From assembly GCA_017454745.1 (NCBI GenBank), contig JAFTCL010000011.1:1-64000 (forward strand): a stretch of DNA of 64,000 bases. Reading direction: 5' to 3'. The translations under genes were made by a program, and so were the position numbers. The stretch comes from Kiritimatiellia bacterium (lineage in GTDB: Bacteria > Verrucomicrobiota > Kiritimatiellia > RFP12 > UBA1067). The notes under the pieces were generated by a model. The model searched no databases and was not told the origin of the DNA. It saw only the letters and a program-made list of their open reading frames with translations. How positions within the stretch are numbered: the first letter of the stretch is position 1; the number at the start of each line of letters is the position of its first letter. Shown piece by piece: positions 36,148 through 44,619 of this stretch.

Positions 36148-36176
36148 TTGCCAGCGGCGACCACAAATGGTAAAAT
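36148..36176 (+). promoter_or_regulatory. Extended -10 promoter of the DUF1080 gene
   Basis: TTGCCA at 36148-36153, 17-bp spacer ending ATGG, TAAAAT at 36171-36176. It faces away from the promoter of the giant CotH gene in the same spacer. Confidence 0.6.
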
Positions 36177-36232
36177 TGCCACGTTTTTTCATAGGGTTAT
36201 TGTCTAAAACTGGAAACGATAAGGAGCAAGCT

Positions 36233-37018
36233 GTGAATCTGGAAAAAATCAAGTTGGTTTTCGCGGTTTTCGCGGTTGGGGCTGGTTCGTTGGCGTTTGC
36301 CGCCGATTCGGCAAACACCCTTACCGAGCAGGAGCAGAAAGACGGATGGACGTTGCTTTGGGACGGCAAAACCACCAACGGCTGGGTCAGCGCCGGCAAC
36401 TGCAAGGCATTCCCTAAAAAGGGCTGGGTTATGAAAGACGGCGTGTTGACCGTCCTGCCGCGCCGCGCAATCAAAAACGGCAAATGGGTGGATCTGCCCA
36501 AAGAGCAGGCGGCTCTGGGCGGCGGCGGCGACATTTGCACCGTTCACGAATACACCGATTTCATGTTCAAGCTGGACTTCCAACTCACCGAGGCCGCTAA
36601 TAGCGGCATCAAGTATTTCTACGTGCCGGGCGTGAACAAAAGCACCACCCTGGAATACCAGTTGCTGGACAACGGACATCCGGACGCCACGCACGGGCGT
36701 GACGGCAACCGCCGCATCGCGTCGCTTTACGACCTGATTTCCGCCCACGCGGAAAAACTGCTCAAGCCCGCAGGCGAGTGGAACACCGCCATGATCGTCT
36801 CCAAGGGCAATCACGTCGAACATTGGCTGAACGGGCAGAAGGTTTTGGAATACGAACGCGGCACGGAGACTTTCCGCGGCCTGGTCGCCAAATCCAAATA
36901 CGCCTCCTGGGGTACCGACGGCAACAAATGGGGCGAGCTTAAAAGCGGCCGCATTCTGCTGCAGGACCACGGCGACTCCACCGTCAGCTTCAGAAACATC
37001 AAGATCAAAGAACTGTAA
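36233..37018 (+). CDS. Secreted DUF1080 (3-keto-disaccharide hydrolase-like) protein
   Basis: 261 residues starting at GTG 36233, chosen for the AAGGAGC site just upstream and a signal peptide (LVFAVFAVGAGSLAFAAD) right after it; an earlier in-frame ATG would add 80 unlikely residues. The rest is one DUF1080 domain: GWTLLWDGKTTNGWVS, DFMFKLDFQLTEAANSGIKY, GEWNTAMIVSKGNHVEHWLN, and the closing FRNIKIKEL. Such domains in PVC bacteria are associated with keto-sugar hydrolysis or glycan binding. It is followed after 26 bp by a glycosyltransferase gene. Confidence 0.87.
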   Translation: MNLEKIKLVFAVFAVGAGSLAFAADSANTLTEQEQKDGWTLLWDGKTTNGWVSAGNCKAFPKKGWVMKDGVLTVLPRRAIKNGKWVDLPKEQAALGGGGDICTVHEYTDFMFKLDFQLTEAANSGIKYFYVPGVNKSTTLEYQLLDNGHPDATHGRDGNRRIASLYDLISAHAEKLLKPAGEWNTAMIVSKGNHVEHWLNGQKVLEYERGTETFRGLVAKSKYASWGTDGNKWGELKSGRILLQDHGDSTVSFRNIKIKEL

Positions 37019-37044
37019 CGCATTTTGGCGGCACGGGTTCGCAG

Positions 37045-38196
37045 ATGAAAATTTTGCAGATTCTCCCCAGTCTTGAGATGGGCGGCGTCGAGCGCGGCAC
37101 GGTTGAGGTGGCGCGGGCGTTGAAATCTGCCGGTATCGAAAACGCGGTGGCCAGTTCCGGCGGCCCGATGGTCGCGGAACTTGAGGCGATCGGGGTGCCG
37201 CATTTCCAACTGCCGGTCCAGTCCAAGAACCCGTTCACCGTGTGGCGGAACATCGGTCAAATCGCCGAGCTGGCGCGGCGGGAGAAATTCACGCTTTTGC
37301 ACGTGCGCTCCCGGGCCCCGGCGTGGAGCGTTTATTACGCCTCCCGACGTACCGGCATCCCGATGCTCGCCACCTATCACGGCGTTTACGGAACCAGTCC
37401 GGCCTGGCTGAAGATTCCCTATAACCGGATCATGACCAAGGGGATCAAGGTGATTGCCGTTTCCGACCACGTCAAACGGCACATTATCGAAACCTACGGG
37501 GTGCCGGAAAGCAAAATTGTACGCATCCATCGCGGGGCGGACATTAACCTGTTCCGCCCGTCGGCGGAAACTTCAGCCCGGGCCAACGCGCTGAAAACGC
37601 AATTGGGCTTTGCCGCCAGCTTGCCCGTGGTGACCCTGCCGGGACGGCTTACCCGTTGGAAAGGGCAAACCGTGCTGCTTCAGGCGTTGCAACAAATGCG
37701 TAACCAAACGCTGGGCGTGCTGTTCGTCGGTTCCGATCAGGGGCGTTCGGAATACACCGCAGAACTGAAAGCGCTGGCCGCAAAGCTTCCGCCGTCCGTG
37801 CAGGTGGTGTTCCTTTCGCGGTCTGACGACATGCCGGCCGTTTACGCGCTCAGCGCGGTGGTGGCGAACTGTTCGACCGACCCCGAGGCGTTCGGACGTA
37901 CCATACCCGAAGCCCAGGCGATGGGGATAATCACCGTCGGAACCAGCCACGGCGGCGCCTGCGAGACCATCCGCCACGGGATAACGGGGTTCTTGACTCC
38001 GCCGGGCGACGCAGCTGCGCTTGCCCATACTTTGGATTACATCTTGGAACTTCCGGAAACGGCGGCAGCCGCCATCCGTGACGCATCCATCGCTTCGGTG
38101 CGGGAGAATTTCTCCACTGAAAAAATGTGCGCCGCCACGTTGGCGATTTACCGGGATTTATCCTGCAACTCCGCAACGAGGCCAACCAATGAGTGA
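37045..38196 (+). CDS. Glycosyltransferase family 4-type (GT-B fold)
   Basis: 383 residues. N-terminal ILPSLEMGGVERGTVEVAR and C-terminal DPEAFGRTIPEAQAMG (the E-X7-E type retaining GT4 motif) with LPGRLTRWKGQ identify a GT4 enzyme that transfers a sugar from a nucleotide-sugar to a lipid or polysaccharide acceptor in the cytoplasm. No membrane segment is apparent. The next glycosyltransferase-like gene overlaps by 8 bp, so both probably act in the same surface-glycan pathway. Confidence 0.9.
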   Translation: MKILQILPSLEMGGVERGTVEVARALKSAGIENAVASSGGPMVAELEAIGVPHFQLPVQSKNPFTVWRNIGQIAELARREKFTLLHVRSRAPAWSVYYASRRTGIPMLATYHGVYGTSPAWLKIPYNRIMTKGIKVIAVSDHVKRHIIETYGVPESKIVRIHRGADINLFRPSAETSARANALKTQLGFAASLPVVTLPGRLTRWKGQTVLLQALQQMRNQTLGVLFVGSDQGRSEYTAELKALAAKLPPSVQVVFLSRSDDMPAVYALSAVVANCSTDPEAFGRTIPEAQAMGIITVGTSHGGACETIRHGITGFLTPPGDAAALAHTLDYILELPETAAAAIRDASIASVRENFSTEKMCAATLAIYRDLSCNSATRPTNE

Positions 38197-38980
38197 CGAT
38201 AAGGTTAACGTGCTTTGTCTGAAATGGGGTACCCGTTATCCGGCGTATTACGTCAACCGGCTGTACGCCGGGGTGAAGCGTAACTTGAAACGGCCGTTCC
38301 GTTTTGTGTGCGTCACCAACGATTCCCGCGAAGGCATCAACCCGGAAGTCGAATGCGTACCGTTTATCCCCGACCCGAACGTCTTCGACCGCAAATGGCC
38401 GAATATTTTTTCAAAACTTACTCTGTTCAAAAAAGGTTTCGCCGGACTTTCCGGTCCCACTTTGTGTCTGGACGTCGATCTGCTGGTGACCGGCGGATTG
38501 GACGATTTCTTCGATTACCGCCCCGGCGATTTTTGCATCATCCACAACTGGATTGAGTGTTACAAAAAGGTGTTCCGCAAAATCCCCAACATCGGGAACT
38601 CTTCGTGCTTCCGCTTCGAAGCGGGAACCGACGCTTCCGACGGCGTTTATCGGTATTTCCTGCAGGAAATCGAAAAAACCGAATTAAAACCGCAGTTTTC
38701 CAAAGGTTCGCAAAAACTGCAAACGCGAGCGATGTTTGAGAATGGTAAGGTGTCATGGTGGCCGGACGAATGGGTAACCTCGTTCAAACGCCAGTGCATT
38801 CCGGCGTTTCCGCTCAATCTGATTCTCACCCCGAAGTTTCGCAAAGGCAGCCGTATCATCGCTTTCCACGGGCATCCCAATGTACCAGAAGCGATTAACG
38901 GTTATCGCGGCAAAGGAATCCCCGCCCACCTATCCAGCCGCCCGGCGCCGTGGGTGAAAGAACTATGGGAACAGGTTTAA
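38189..38980 (+). CDS. Putative GT-A-type glycosyltransferase
   Basis: 263 residues starting at ATG 38189, with a GAGG site 7 bp upstream; longer in-frame starts lie inside the preceding gene. The motif LCLDVDLLVTGGLDDFF contains a DXD-type metal/nucleotide-sugar site, and YVNRLYAGVKRNLKRPFRFV near the N-terminus resembles LPS-type or family 8-like transferases. The exact family and acceptor are not clear. Translationally overlaps the GT4 gene. Confidence 0.7.
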   Translation: MSDDKVNVLCLKWGTRYPAYYVNRLYAGVKRNLKRPFRFVCVTNDSREGINPEVECVPFIPDPNVFDRKWPNIFSKLTLFKKGFAGLSGPTLCLDVDLLVTGGLDDFFDYRPGDFCIIHNWIECYKKVFRKIPNIGNSSCFRFEAGTDASDGVYRYFLQEIEKTELKPQFSKGSQKLQTRAMFENGKVSWWPDEWVTSFKRQCIPAFPLNLILTPKFRKGSRIIAFHGHPNVPEAINGYRGKGIPAHLSSRPAPWVKELWEQV

Positions 38981-38998
38981 CTTGGCCGACTTGACGGC

Positions 38999-39454
38999 TC
39001 AACCGTTATTTGCGGTCAAAGCCGCCAAAAGCGAGGAACAACCTTTCACCACATCATTGTAGGTCGCGTCAAAATTTCCGGTGTACCACGGGTCAGCGAT
39101 ATCCCTGCTTTCGCCGGCATACTCTAATAGCGAATGTATTTTTGCCCGGTCCGCAGGACGAACCAATCGGCGCAAATCGGAAATGTTGTACCAGTCCATT
39201 CCGATCAGCAAATCGTACTCCGATGCTTTGTCGGGAGTCAACAGCCATGCCGACCGGCGGGTAAACGGGATTCCCATTTCGCGAAGTTTCTCGCGGGTGC
39301 CGCGGTGGATGTCGCTGCCGATTTCATCGGTGTGCAATGCGGCGGATTCCACCTCGATATCCGTTCGTCCGGCTTTTGAAAGCAGATGTTTCATCACAAA
39401 CTCCGCCATCGGGCTGCGGCAAATGTTTCCGTGGCATAAAAACAGGAGTTTCAT
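38999..39454 (-). CDS. Low-molecular-weight protein-tyrosine phosphatase
   Basis: 151 residues with the P-loop CHGNICRS (Cys7 nucleophile, Arg13) near the N-terminus and general acid Asp121 in DPWYTG. Such enzymes often reverse bacterial tyrosine kinases that control exopolysaccharide export, or act on arginine phosphate. ATG 39454 is chosen because the P-loop then has the usual distance from the N-terminus; a TTG at 39469 is an alternative. It converges with the glycosyltransferase pair. Confidence 0.92.
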   Translation of the reverse strand: MKLLFLCHGNICRSPMAEFVMKHLLSKAGRTDIEVESAALHTDEIGSDIHRGTREKLREMGIPFTRRSAWLLTPDKASEYDLLIGMDWYNISDLRRLVRPADRAKIHSLLEYAGESRDIADPWYTGNFDATYNDVVKGCSSLLAALTANNG

Positions 39455-39477
39455 ATACGGGCCATTCAAACCAATGT

Positions 39478-40119
39478 TCAGCCGTTGCGGCCAGTCAATA
39501 ATTCGGCCAGCTGGCCGAAGCTGTCGATCGCGGCATCATATCGCAAACCGCCCGGATGCCCAAGCCCGAACTTGCAGAAACAGCAACGGACTCCCGCCGC
39601 CGCTCCGGCGGCAAGGTCGGTGTGGTTGTCGCCGACCATCCAATCGGCGCGCGACAATACGGTTCCGCATTTTTGGGCAGCGAGCAGCAGGGGATCCGAA
39701 TGCGGTTTGTTGCGTTCGCAATCGCCGCCGCCCACCACCGCGCCGAAAAACTCCGCTATCCCCAACCCGGCCAGAATCTGTTCGGCCAGATCCCGGTTTT
39801 TGTTGGTGGCTACCGCCATTATCCATCCGCCGTCGCGCAACCTCGCCAACGTCTCCGCCACTCGTGGGTAAAGCCTGGTCCGGTTCAGATAGCAAGCCCG
39901 GTAATTCTCCACCTGCAGTTTTACCAACTGCTCCAAAGGCAGCGGTAGTTCGGGAATCGACCGCGAAACCAGTTTACCTATACCGTCGCCGATATAGGAG
40001 ATGATCTCATCCTCCGGTTTCGGGGTCAATCCCAACGACCGGCGTGTGGCGTTGATCGCGTCCGCCAAATCGCCGCCGGAATCGAACAACGTCCCGTCCG
40101 CGTCAAATATCGCCAGCAC
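39478..40119 (-). CDS. HAD-family phosphatase, phosphoglycolate phosphatase-like
   Basis: 213 residues of HAD subfamily IA: motif I DADGTLFDS, motif II VATNK, motif III lysine near NKPHSDP and motif IV GDNHTDLAAG. This is the layout of phosphoglycolate phosphatase (Gph), which clears 2-phosphoglycolate from DNA repair, but related sugar-phosphatases cannot be excluded. Start is GTG 40119, with a GGAGG site just upstream; longer in-frame starts (to 40245) lie within the antiporter gene and do not look like HAD sequence. It overlaps the antiporter 3' end by 17 bp. Confidence 0.82.
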   Translation of the reverse strand: MLAIFDADGTLFDSGGDLADAINATRRSLGLTPKPEDEIISYIGDGIGKLVSRSIPELPLPLEQLVKLQVENYRACYLNRTRLYPRVAETLARLRDGGWIMAVATNKNRDLAEQILAGLGIAEFFGAVVGGGDCERNKPHSDPLLLAAQKCGTVLSRADWMVGDNHTDLAAGAAAGVRCCFCKFGLGHPGGLRYDAAIDSFGQLAELLTGRNG

Positions 40120-42169
40120 TTCCCCCTCCTTCCGCGTTGCCGGAACGCTTGCGGTGTTGGGACAGAAACTCGCCGGCTTTGGCGATTTGCGCGTCATCGC
40201 CCAACAAAAGCACCCGGTCGTTGGCGAAAAGCAGTTCGTCCGCATTGGGATTGACTAGGCAACCGCTCCCGCGCTCGATCCCGATCACACTCGCACCGAA
40301 TCGGTTGCGCAACTTCAAATCCATCAGTGACCGCCCCACCACATAAGCGTCCGGCGGGATAATCACCCGCTCGGTATGGATGTCAAGCAGTTCGGCGGCA
40401 GAATCGTTGGAAGGTTTTTCAACCTCGGCGGTAAGAACGTTGCGCAGCGTCATCAGCGATCTGGCCCCGATGCGCCGAATGTGCTTAATGCCCACAAAGG
40501 CGATTACCAGCATCAGAACGCTGATAATCCGGCGTTCCCAGGGCCGGGTCGGCATTATAGACGCGCTCAACATAGCGGACTCCAAAAACGCCAGAATCAT
40601 CGCCACCGCCACGACGAAGAACCCGGTGAAACGGCGGAAAGCCTGCGCCCACATGGTATCGCGTAGTTTCTCGGCAATCACCATATCCGCCAGAATAACC
40701 CCCAAGGAGCGGCTGCGGAAAAAGATGAACACCAGACACGGCAGAGTAAACAGGCATGCCAACACCCACAGCAATGTCCGCTTGTAATCGTCAACCCAAG
40801 GCGATAACGGGCGGAAATCAAGTTTGGACAGCATTCCCGCAGAGATGAAAATGATGCCGACAATCAGCAGCAGCATAAAAATCAGCAAAAAATGCAGCCG
40901 CATTTTACGGGTGTTTTCCGGGCGGGACGAGACGTTTCGGAAACGCTGTATCCAATTTTCATAAGTAGTCAAAGCTTTGATAAATCGTTTCGGCAGCATT
41001 TTCATCAGCCAATCCGCCAAAGAATCAGACGCCCGCATCAACAACGGGTTAAGCAAAGTGGTTAGCAAAGAAACCCCGATTGCCACCTGATACAAAGAAT
41101 CGTCCGCGACCTTCATACTGATGCCGATCAGCGCCACCATATACGCGAATTCGCCGATTTGAGCCAACCCCATACCGGTTTGCAGTGCGTTTTTGAAATC
41201 CTGTCCGGTGAGTATCGCGCCAAGGGTGCAGTTGAAACTTTTTCCCACCACCACCAATGCCGTCAAACCCAATATCACCGGCAGCAGATTCCAGATGGAA
41301 TGGCAGTTGACCATCATACCGACGGTGACAAAGAAAATCGCGCTGAACACTGTGCGCAACGGAAAGAACAGCCGTTCTATCCGCCGTCCGGCATCGGCCT
41401 CGGCGGTAACGGTGCCGATAAGGAACGCGCCCAGCGCCAAGCTGAAATTAAGTCGGGCCGCCACCAGCGAGACAAAGAAGCAAATCCCCAGCAGAGTCAT
41501 CAGCAGCGAATCGTCATCCCTCAAACGGGCCACGGCGTTAAGTGAACGTGGTACCGCCAAGATGCCGAACACCACCACCGCCACGAGGAACAGCGTCAAC
41601 CCGCCCATACTTTTGCAAATGCCGCCGAAATCCAAACCGCCGGAAACCGCAAAGCCCGTCAGTAAGGCGATCAACCCGATGCAGAAAATATCCTCGACAA
41701 TGGTAATCCCGAAAATATAGCGGGTAAAACCGCGTCCGCCCCACCCCAAGTCATTGATGGTTTTGGCGAGCAACGTGGTAGCTGAATCGCTGATGGCGGC
41801 GCCGAGAAAAAGCGACTGGGTGTCCCCCCACCCCAGAATACGGGTACCCACAAAATGTCCCGCCCACATCATCATCGCCATGTCGAGCATCGCGGTGGGA
41901 GCCGCCACCCTCCCCACCTTGCGGAGTTTACGCAAATTAAACTCCATGCCGAGCGCGAACATCAGGAACACCACGCCCAATTGTCCGAGCACATCGATGC
42001 TTTGCGAATTCAGGATGAACGATCCGCCAAACGAATGCGGTCCCAGCAACACCCCTACCGCAATGTAGCCGATAACCTTGGGCCAACCTAAACGGGTAAA
42101 CACGGCGGAAACCAGACCGACCATGGTCAGCATTACCGCCAAATCCTGAATTAACGTCTGCGTTTCCAT
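40103..42169 (-). CDS. Kef-type cation/proton antiporter with TrkA-C domain
   Basis: 688 residues. About 12 membrane segments in the first 400 residues (CPA2 family: GYIAVGVLLGPHSFGG, LGQLGVVFLMFALGMEFNL, GAAISDSATTLLAKTINDLG) are followed by an additional membrane segment block near 425-560 and a C-terminal TrkA-C-type regulatory domain near 590-670 (AYVVGRSLMDLKLRNRFGAS, VIGIERG, LFANDRVLLLGDDAQI). It probably exchanges K+ or Na+ for protons across the inner membrane. There is no TrkA-N nucleotide-binding domain. The next gene upstream, a NeuD-like acyltransferase, ends 6 bp before. Confidence 0.9.
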   Translation of the reverse strand: METQTLIQDLAVMLTMVGLVSAVFTRLGWPKVIGYIAVGVLLGPHSFGGSFILNSQSIDVLGQLGVVFLMFALGMEFNLRKLRKVGRVAAPTAMLDMAMMMWAGHFVGTRILGWGDTQSLFLGAAISDSATTLLAKTINDLGWGGRGFTRYIFGITIVEDIFCIGLIALLTGFAVSGGLDFGGICKSMGGLTLFLVAVVVFGILAVPRSLNAVARLRDDDSLLMTLLGICFFVSLVAARLNFSLALGAFLIGTVTAEADAGRRIERLFFPLRTVFSAIFFVTVGMMVNCHSIWNLLPVILGLTALVVVGKSFNCTLGAILTGQDFKNALQTGMGLAQIGEFAYMVALIGISMKVADDSLYQVAIGVSLLTTLLNPLLMRASDSLADWLMKMLPKRFIKALTTYENWIQRFRNVSSRPENTRKMRLHFLLIFMLLLIVGIIFISAGMLSKLDFRPLSPWVDDYKRTLLWVLACLFTLPCLVFIFFRSRSLGVILADMVIAEKLRDTMWAQAFRRFTGFFVVAVAMILAFLESAMLSASIMPTRPWERRIISVLMLVIAFVGIKHIRRIGARSLMTLRNVLTAEVEKPSNDSAAELLDIHTERVIIPPDAYVVGRSLMDLKLRNRFGASVIGIERGSGCLVNPNADELLFANDRVLLLGDDAQIAKAGEFLSQHRKRSGNAEGGGSAGDI

Positions 42170-42175
42170 TGCCGG

Positions 42176-42790
42176 CTACCGAATCCTCGCCAACGTGGCC
42201 CCGCCGTCAACATCGCGCAACACGCAGCATCCCGCGCCAACCGTAGCCCAAGCGCCGACATTTCTCAAAGGAATGGTGCAAGCGTTCGATCCCAGCAACG
42301 CGCCTTCTCCGATATCGCAACCACCGGAAACGCTCACCCCTGGGCACAACTGGGCAAAATCTCCCACCCGTGCGTCATGCCCAACGCAAACCCTATGGTT
42401 TACAAGCACCCCTTCGCCGATGACCGCGCCCACCGACACTATGCTCTCCACCCCGACCACGCTCCCCGCGCCAATCGTAACTCCCGGCGCGATAACGGCG
42501 GTCGGATCAATCAACGGGGTGGCGAGAGTGTGTCCGCATACTACCGCGCGTTCGCACAATTCGCGGCGGGTACGGTTGTTGCCAACCGCGCAAAAGAAAG
42601 AAACCGGCGAACTCAACGCCTCCACCGGCCCCAAAAGCGGCAAACCCACCAACTCGCCGGAACTTAAATCCGGGTCATCGTCACAAAATCCCAACAACCG
42701 GAACCGTGGGGCAGCCGAATTGATTCTGGAAACCAGCCAGGCAACCTCGCGGGCAAAACCTCCCGCGCCTAAAATCACCAGTGATTCCAA
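42176..42790 (-). CDS. NeuD/PglD-type sugar O-acyltransferase
   Basis: 204 residues. An N-terminal Rossmann-like PglD-type domain (LVILGAGGFAREVAWLV, then LLGFCDDD) is followed by a left-handed parallel beta-helix of hexapeptide repeats (AVIAPGVTIGAGSVVGVES, IVSVGAVIGEGVLVNHRVC). Such enzymes acetylate amino- or sialic-acid-type sugars for surface glycans. The catalytic-type His lies in VGHDARVGDF. It follows pgk after a strong hairpin. Confidence 0.88.
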   Translation of the reverse strand: MESLVILGAGGFAREVAWLVSRINSAAPRFRLLGFCDDDPDLSSGELVGLPLLGPVEALSSPVSFFCAVGNNRTRRELCERAVVCGHTLATPLIDPTAVIAPGVTIGAGSVVGVESIVSVGAVIGEGVLVNHRVCVGHDARVGDFAQLCPGVSVSGGCDIGEGALLGSNACTIPLRNVGAWATVGAGCCVLRDVDGGATLARIR

Positions 42791-42813
42791 AACTGCTGCC
42801 CCTTCCAGTAATA

Positions 42814-42844
42814 TTCCGGGCCGGCCATCGAATCCGGCCCGGAA
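42814..42844. terminator. Strong 11-bp hairpin between pgk and neuD-like gene
   Basis: TTCCGGGCCGG and CCGGCCCGGAA are exact reverse complements across a 9-nt loop. No T-run follows on the minus strand, so it may be a 3' stabiliser or an attenuating hairpin rather than a full terminator. Confidence 0.45.
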
Positions 42845-42853
42845 GGATAATGG

Positions 42854-44119
42854 TTACTTGTCGTTCAACGCCGCAACGCCGGGCAGCTCCTTACCCTCAA
42901 GGAACTCCAGAGAAGCGCCGCCGCCGGTGGAGATGTGGGACATCTTCGCCGCCATACCGGATTTCTTGACCGCGCTGACGCTGTCACCGCCGCCGATCAC
43001 GGACACGCCGCCGTTGGCCTTAACCTCGGCCACCGCCGCGCAAACGCCGAACGTACCTTTGTTGAACTTCTCCATCTCAAAGCAACCCATCGGGCCGTTC
43101 CAAACCACCGTCTTGGCGCTCTTGATCGCTTCGCTGTACAGCTCAATCGTCTTCGGGCCGATATCCAAGCCCATCCAACCCTCGTCGATATCCGCGCCGA
43201 CCACTCTGGTGTTGGCCTCGGCGTCAAACTTATCCGCCTCGATATTGTCAACCGGAAGCAGGAACTTAACGCCCTTGGCGGCTGCCGTCTCGATCATCTC
43301 CTTGGCATAATCCAGCTGGTCGGCCTCGCAGAGCGAGCTGCCGACGTTATGGCCCTGCGCCTTCAGGAAAGTGTAGGCCATTCCGCCGCCGATGATGAGG
43401 GTGTCAACCTTACCCAGCAAGTTCTTGACCACCGCCAACTTGTCGGAAACCTTGGCGCCGCCGAGAATCGCCACAAACGGACGGGTGGGGTTTTCAACCG
43501 CGTTACCCAGATACTGGATCTCCTTCTCCATCAGGAATCCGGACACCGAAACATCCATAAACTTCGCGATCACCGCCGTTGAGGCATGGGCGCGATGCGC
43601 GGTGCCGAAAGCGTCGTTGCAATAAATGTCGCCGTAGGACGCCAGCTTCTTCGCCATCGCCTCGCGGTCGGCTTTCAGCTGCGCCTTCTTCGTCTGATAC
43701 TCCTCTTCGGTCAGGTGGATCCCCTTCTTAGGGTCATCCTTCTTGACCTTGCCGTCCTCGGCCTTATAAAAACGGGTATTCTCAAGCAGACAAACCTCGC
43801 CCGGCTTAAGCGCCGCGACCTGCGCGTCGGCGTTCATGCAATCCTCGGCAAACACCACCGGCTGGCCCAGCACTTTGGACAAATACTCCGCCACCGGCTT
43901 AAGCGAGAAATCGGCCTCGTAACCCTTGCCCTTCGGACGACCAAGGTGGGACATCAGCACTAGGCTACCGCCCTGCTCCAGCACATATTTGATTGAAGGC
44001 AACGCCCCTTGGATGCGGGTATCGTCCTTAACCTGGCCTTCGCTCATCGGAACGTTAAAATCAACGCGCATAACTACACGCTTGCCCTTGAGTTCGACAT
44101 CTCTCAACGTTTTTTTCAT
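42854..44119 (-). CDS. pgk: Phosphoglycerate kinase
   Basis: Transfers phosphate from 1,3-bisphosphoglycerate to ADP in glycolysis. 421 residues with [51 protein letters not shown]-like core ([13 protein letters not shown]), [15 protein letters not shown] and the ATP site GGGDSVSAV, all typical. It has an insertion of about 25 residues near 120-145 ([18 protein letters not shown], then TEEEYQTKK) compared with compact Pgk. ATG 44119 has a GGAG site at 8 bp; the longer in-frame start would overlap the promoter. Confidence 0.97.
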   Translation of the reverse strand: MKKTLRDVELKGKRVVMRVDFNVPMSEGQVKDDTRIQGALPSIKYVLEQGGSLVLMSHLGRPKGKGYEADFSLKPVAEYLSKVLGQPVVFAEDCMNADAQVAALKPGEVCLLENTRFYKAEDGKVKKDDPKKGIHLTEEEYQTKKAQLKADREAMAKKLASYGDIYCNDAFGTAHRAHASTAVIAKFMDVSVSGFLMEKEIQYLGNAVENPTRPFVAILGGAKVSDKLAVVKNLLGKVDTLIIGGGMAYTFLKAQGHNVGSSLCEADQLDYAKEMIETAAAKGVKFLLPVDNIEADKFDAEANTRVVGADIDEGWMGLDIGPKTIELYSEAIKSAKTVVWNGPMGCFEMEKFNKGTFGVCAAVAEVKANGGVSVIGGGDSVSAVKKSGMAAKMSHISTGGGASLEFLEGKELPGVAALNDK

Positions 44120-44150
44120 CGCTACTACTCCTTTCGTAAAAGAAAGCAAT

Positions 44151-44179
44151 ATGTTACCGTTTTCGAATCTTTTTGTCGA
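44151..44179 (-). promoter_or_regulatory. Promoter of pgk
   Basis: Minus strand: TCGACA (44179-44174), 17-bp spacer ending ACGG, TAACAT (44156-44151). TSS about 44144, leader of about 25 nt. Confidence 0.55.
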
Positions 44180-44397
44180 GTCAGAATTCCGCATTACCAT
44201 CTTTGCTTTATGTCTTTATGCTTTAAGAGTTTTATTGTGAAACAGGAAATCTGGAACATCCAGCTAGTTTAAACACGCCAAAGCGACACAAAACTTCCAT
44301 TGAGACGAGATGACCAACCCTGCTTTTATGTGTTATCACGTAGAAAAATGAGCAGCGATGGTTTCTGTGTTAGATATTTTGAGAACAGGGATTTGGA

Positions 44398-44474
44398 TGG
44401 TCGGAGCGGAGGGATTCGAACCCTCGACCTTTTGGTCCCGAACCAAACGCGCTACCAGGCTGCGCTACGCTCCG
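44398..44474 (-). tRNA. tRNA-Pro (CGG), CCA encoded
   Basis: Cloverleaf on the minus strand: acceptor CGGAGCG/CGCTCCG, D-stem GCGC/GCGC, anticodon arm TTTGG-TTCGGGA-CCAAA with anticodon CGG, T arm GAGGG-TTCGAAT-CCCTC, discriminator A and an encoded CCA (44400-44398). All stems pair perfectly. Confidence 0.96.
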
Positions 44475-44525
44475 GTTGAGAATCTACAAGGAAACTTGCT
44501 TCCCGCGTTGCAGAAAACGCGCATT

Positions 44526-44554
44526 AAATTATCATAATCGCCCCTTAAAGTCAA
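44526..44554 (-). promoter_or_regulatory. Promoter of tRNA-Pro
   Basis: Minus strand: TTGACT (44554-44549), 17-bp spacer ending TGA, TAATTT (44531-44526). Predicted start about 44519, about 45 nt before the tRNA. Confidence 0.55.
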
Positions 44555-44619
44555 TCCCAGAAACCAAAAAATCTTATTTTTACCAACTGCCGCAATTAGG
44601 AAAGGTTTCGGGGTGTCAC

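Noticed and set aside
42195-43310. 371-codon open frame on the plus strand
   Set aside because: Antisense across the NeuD-like gene and pgk, both unambiguous.
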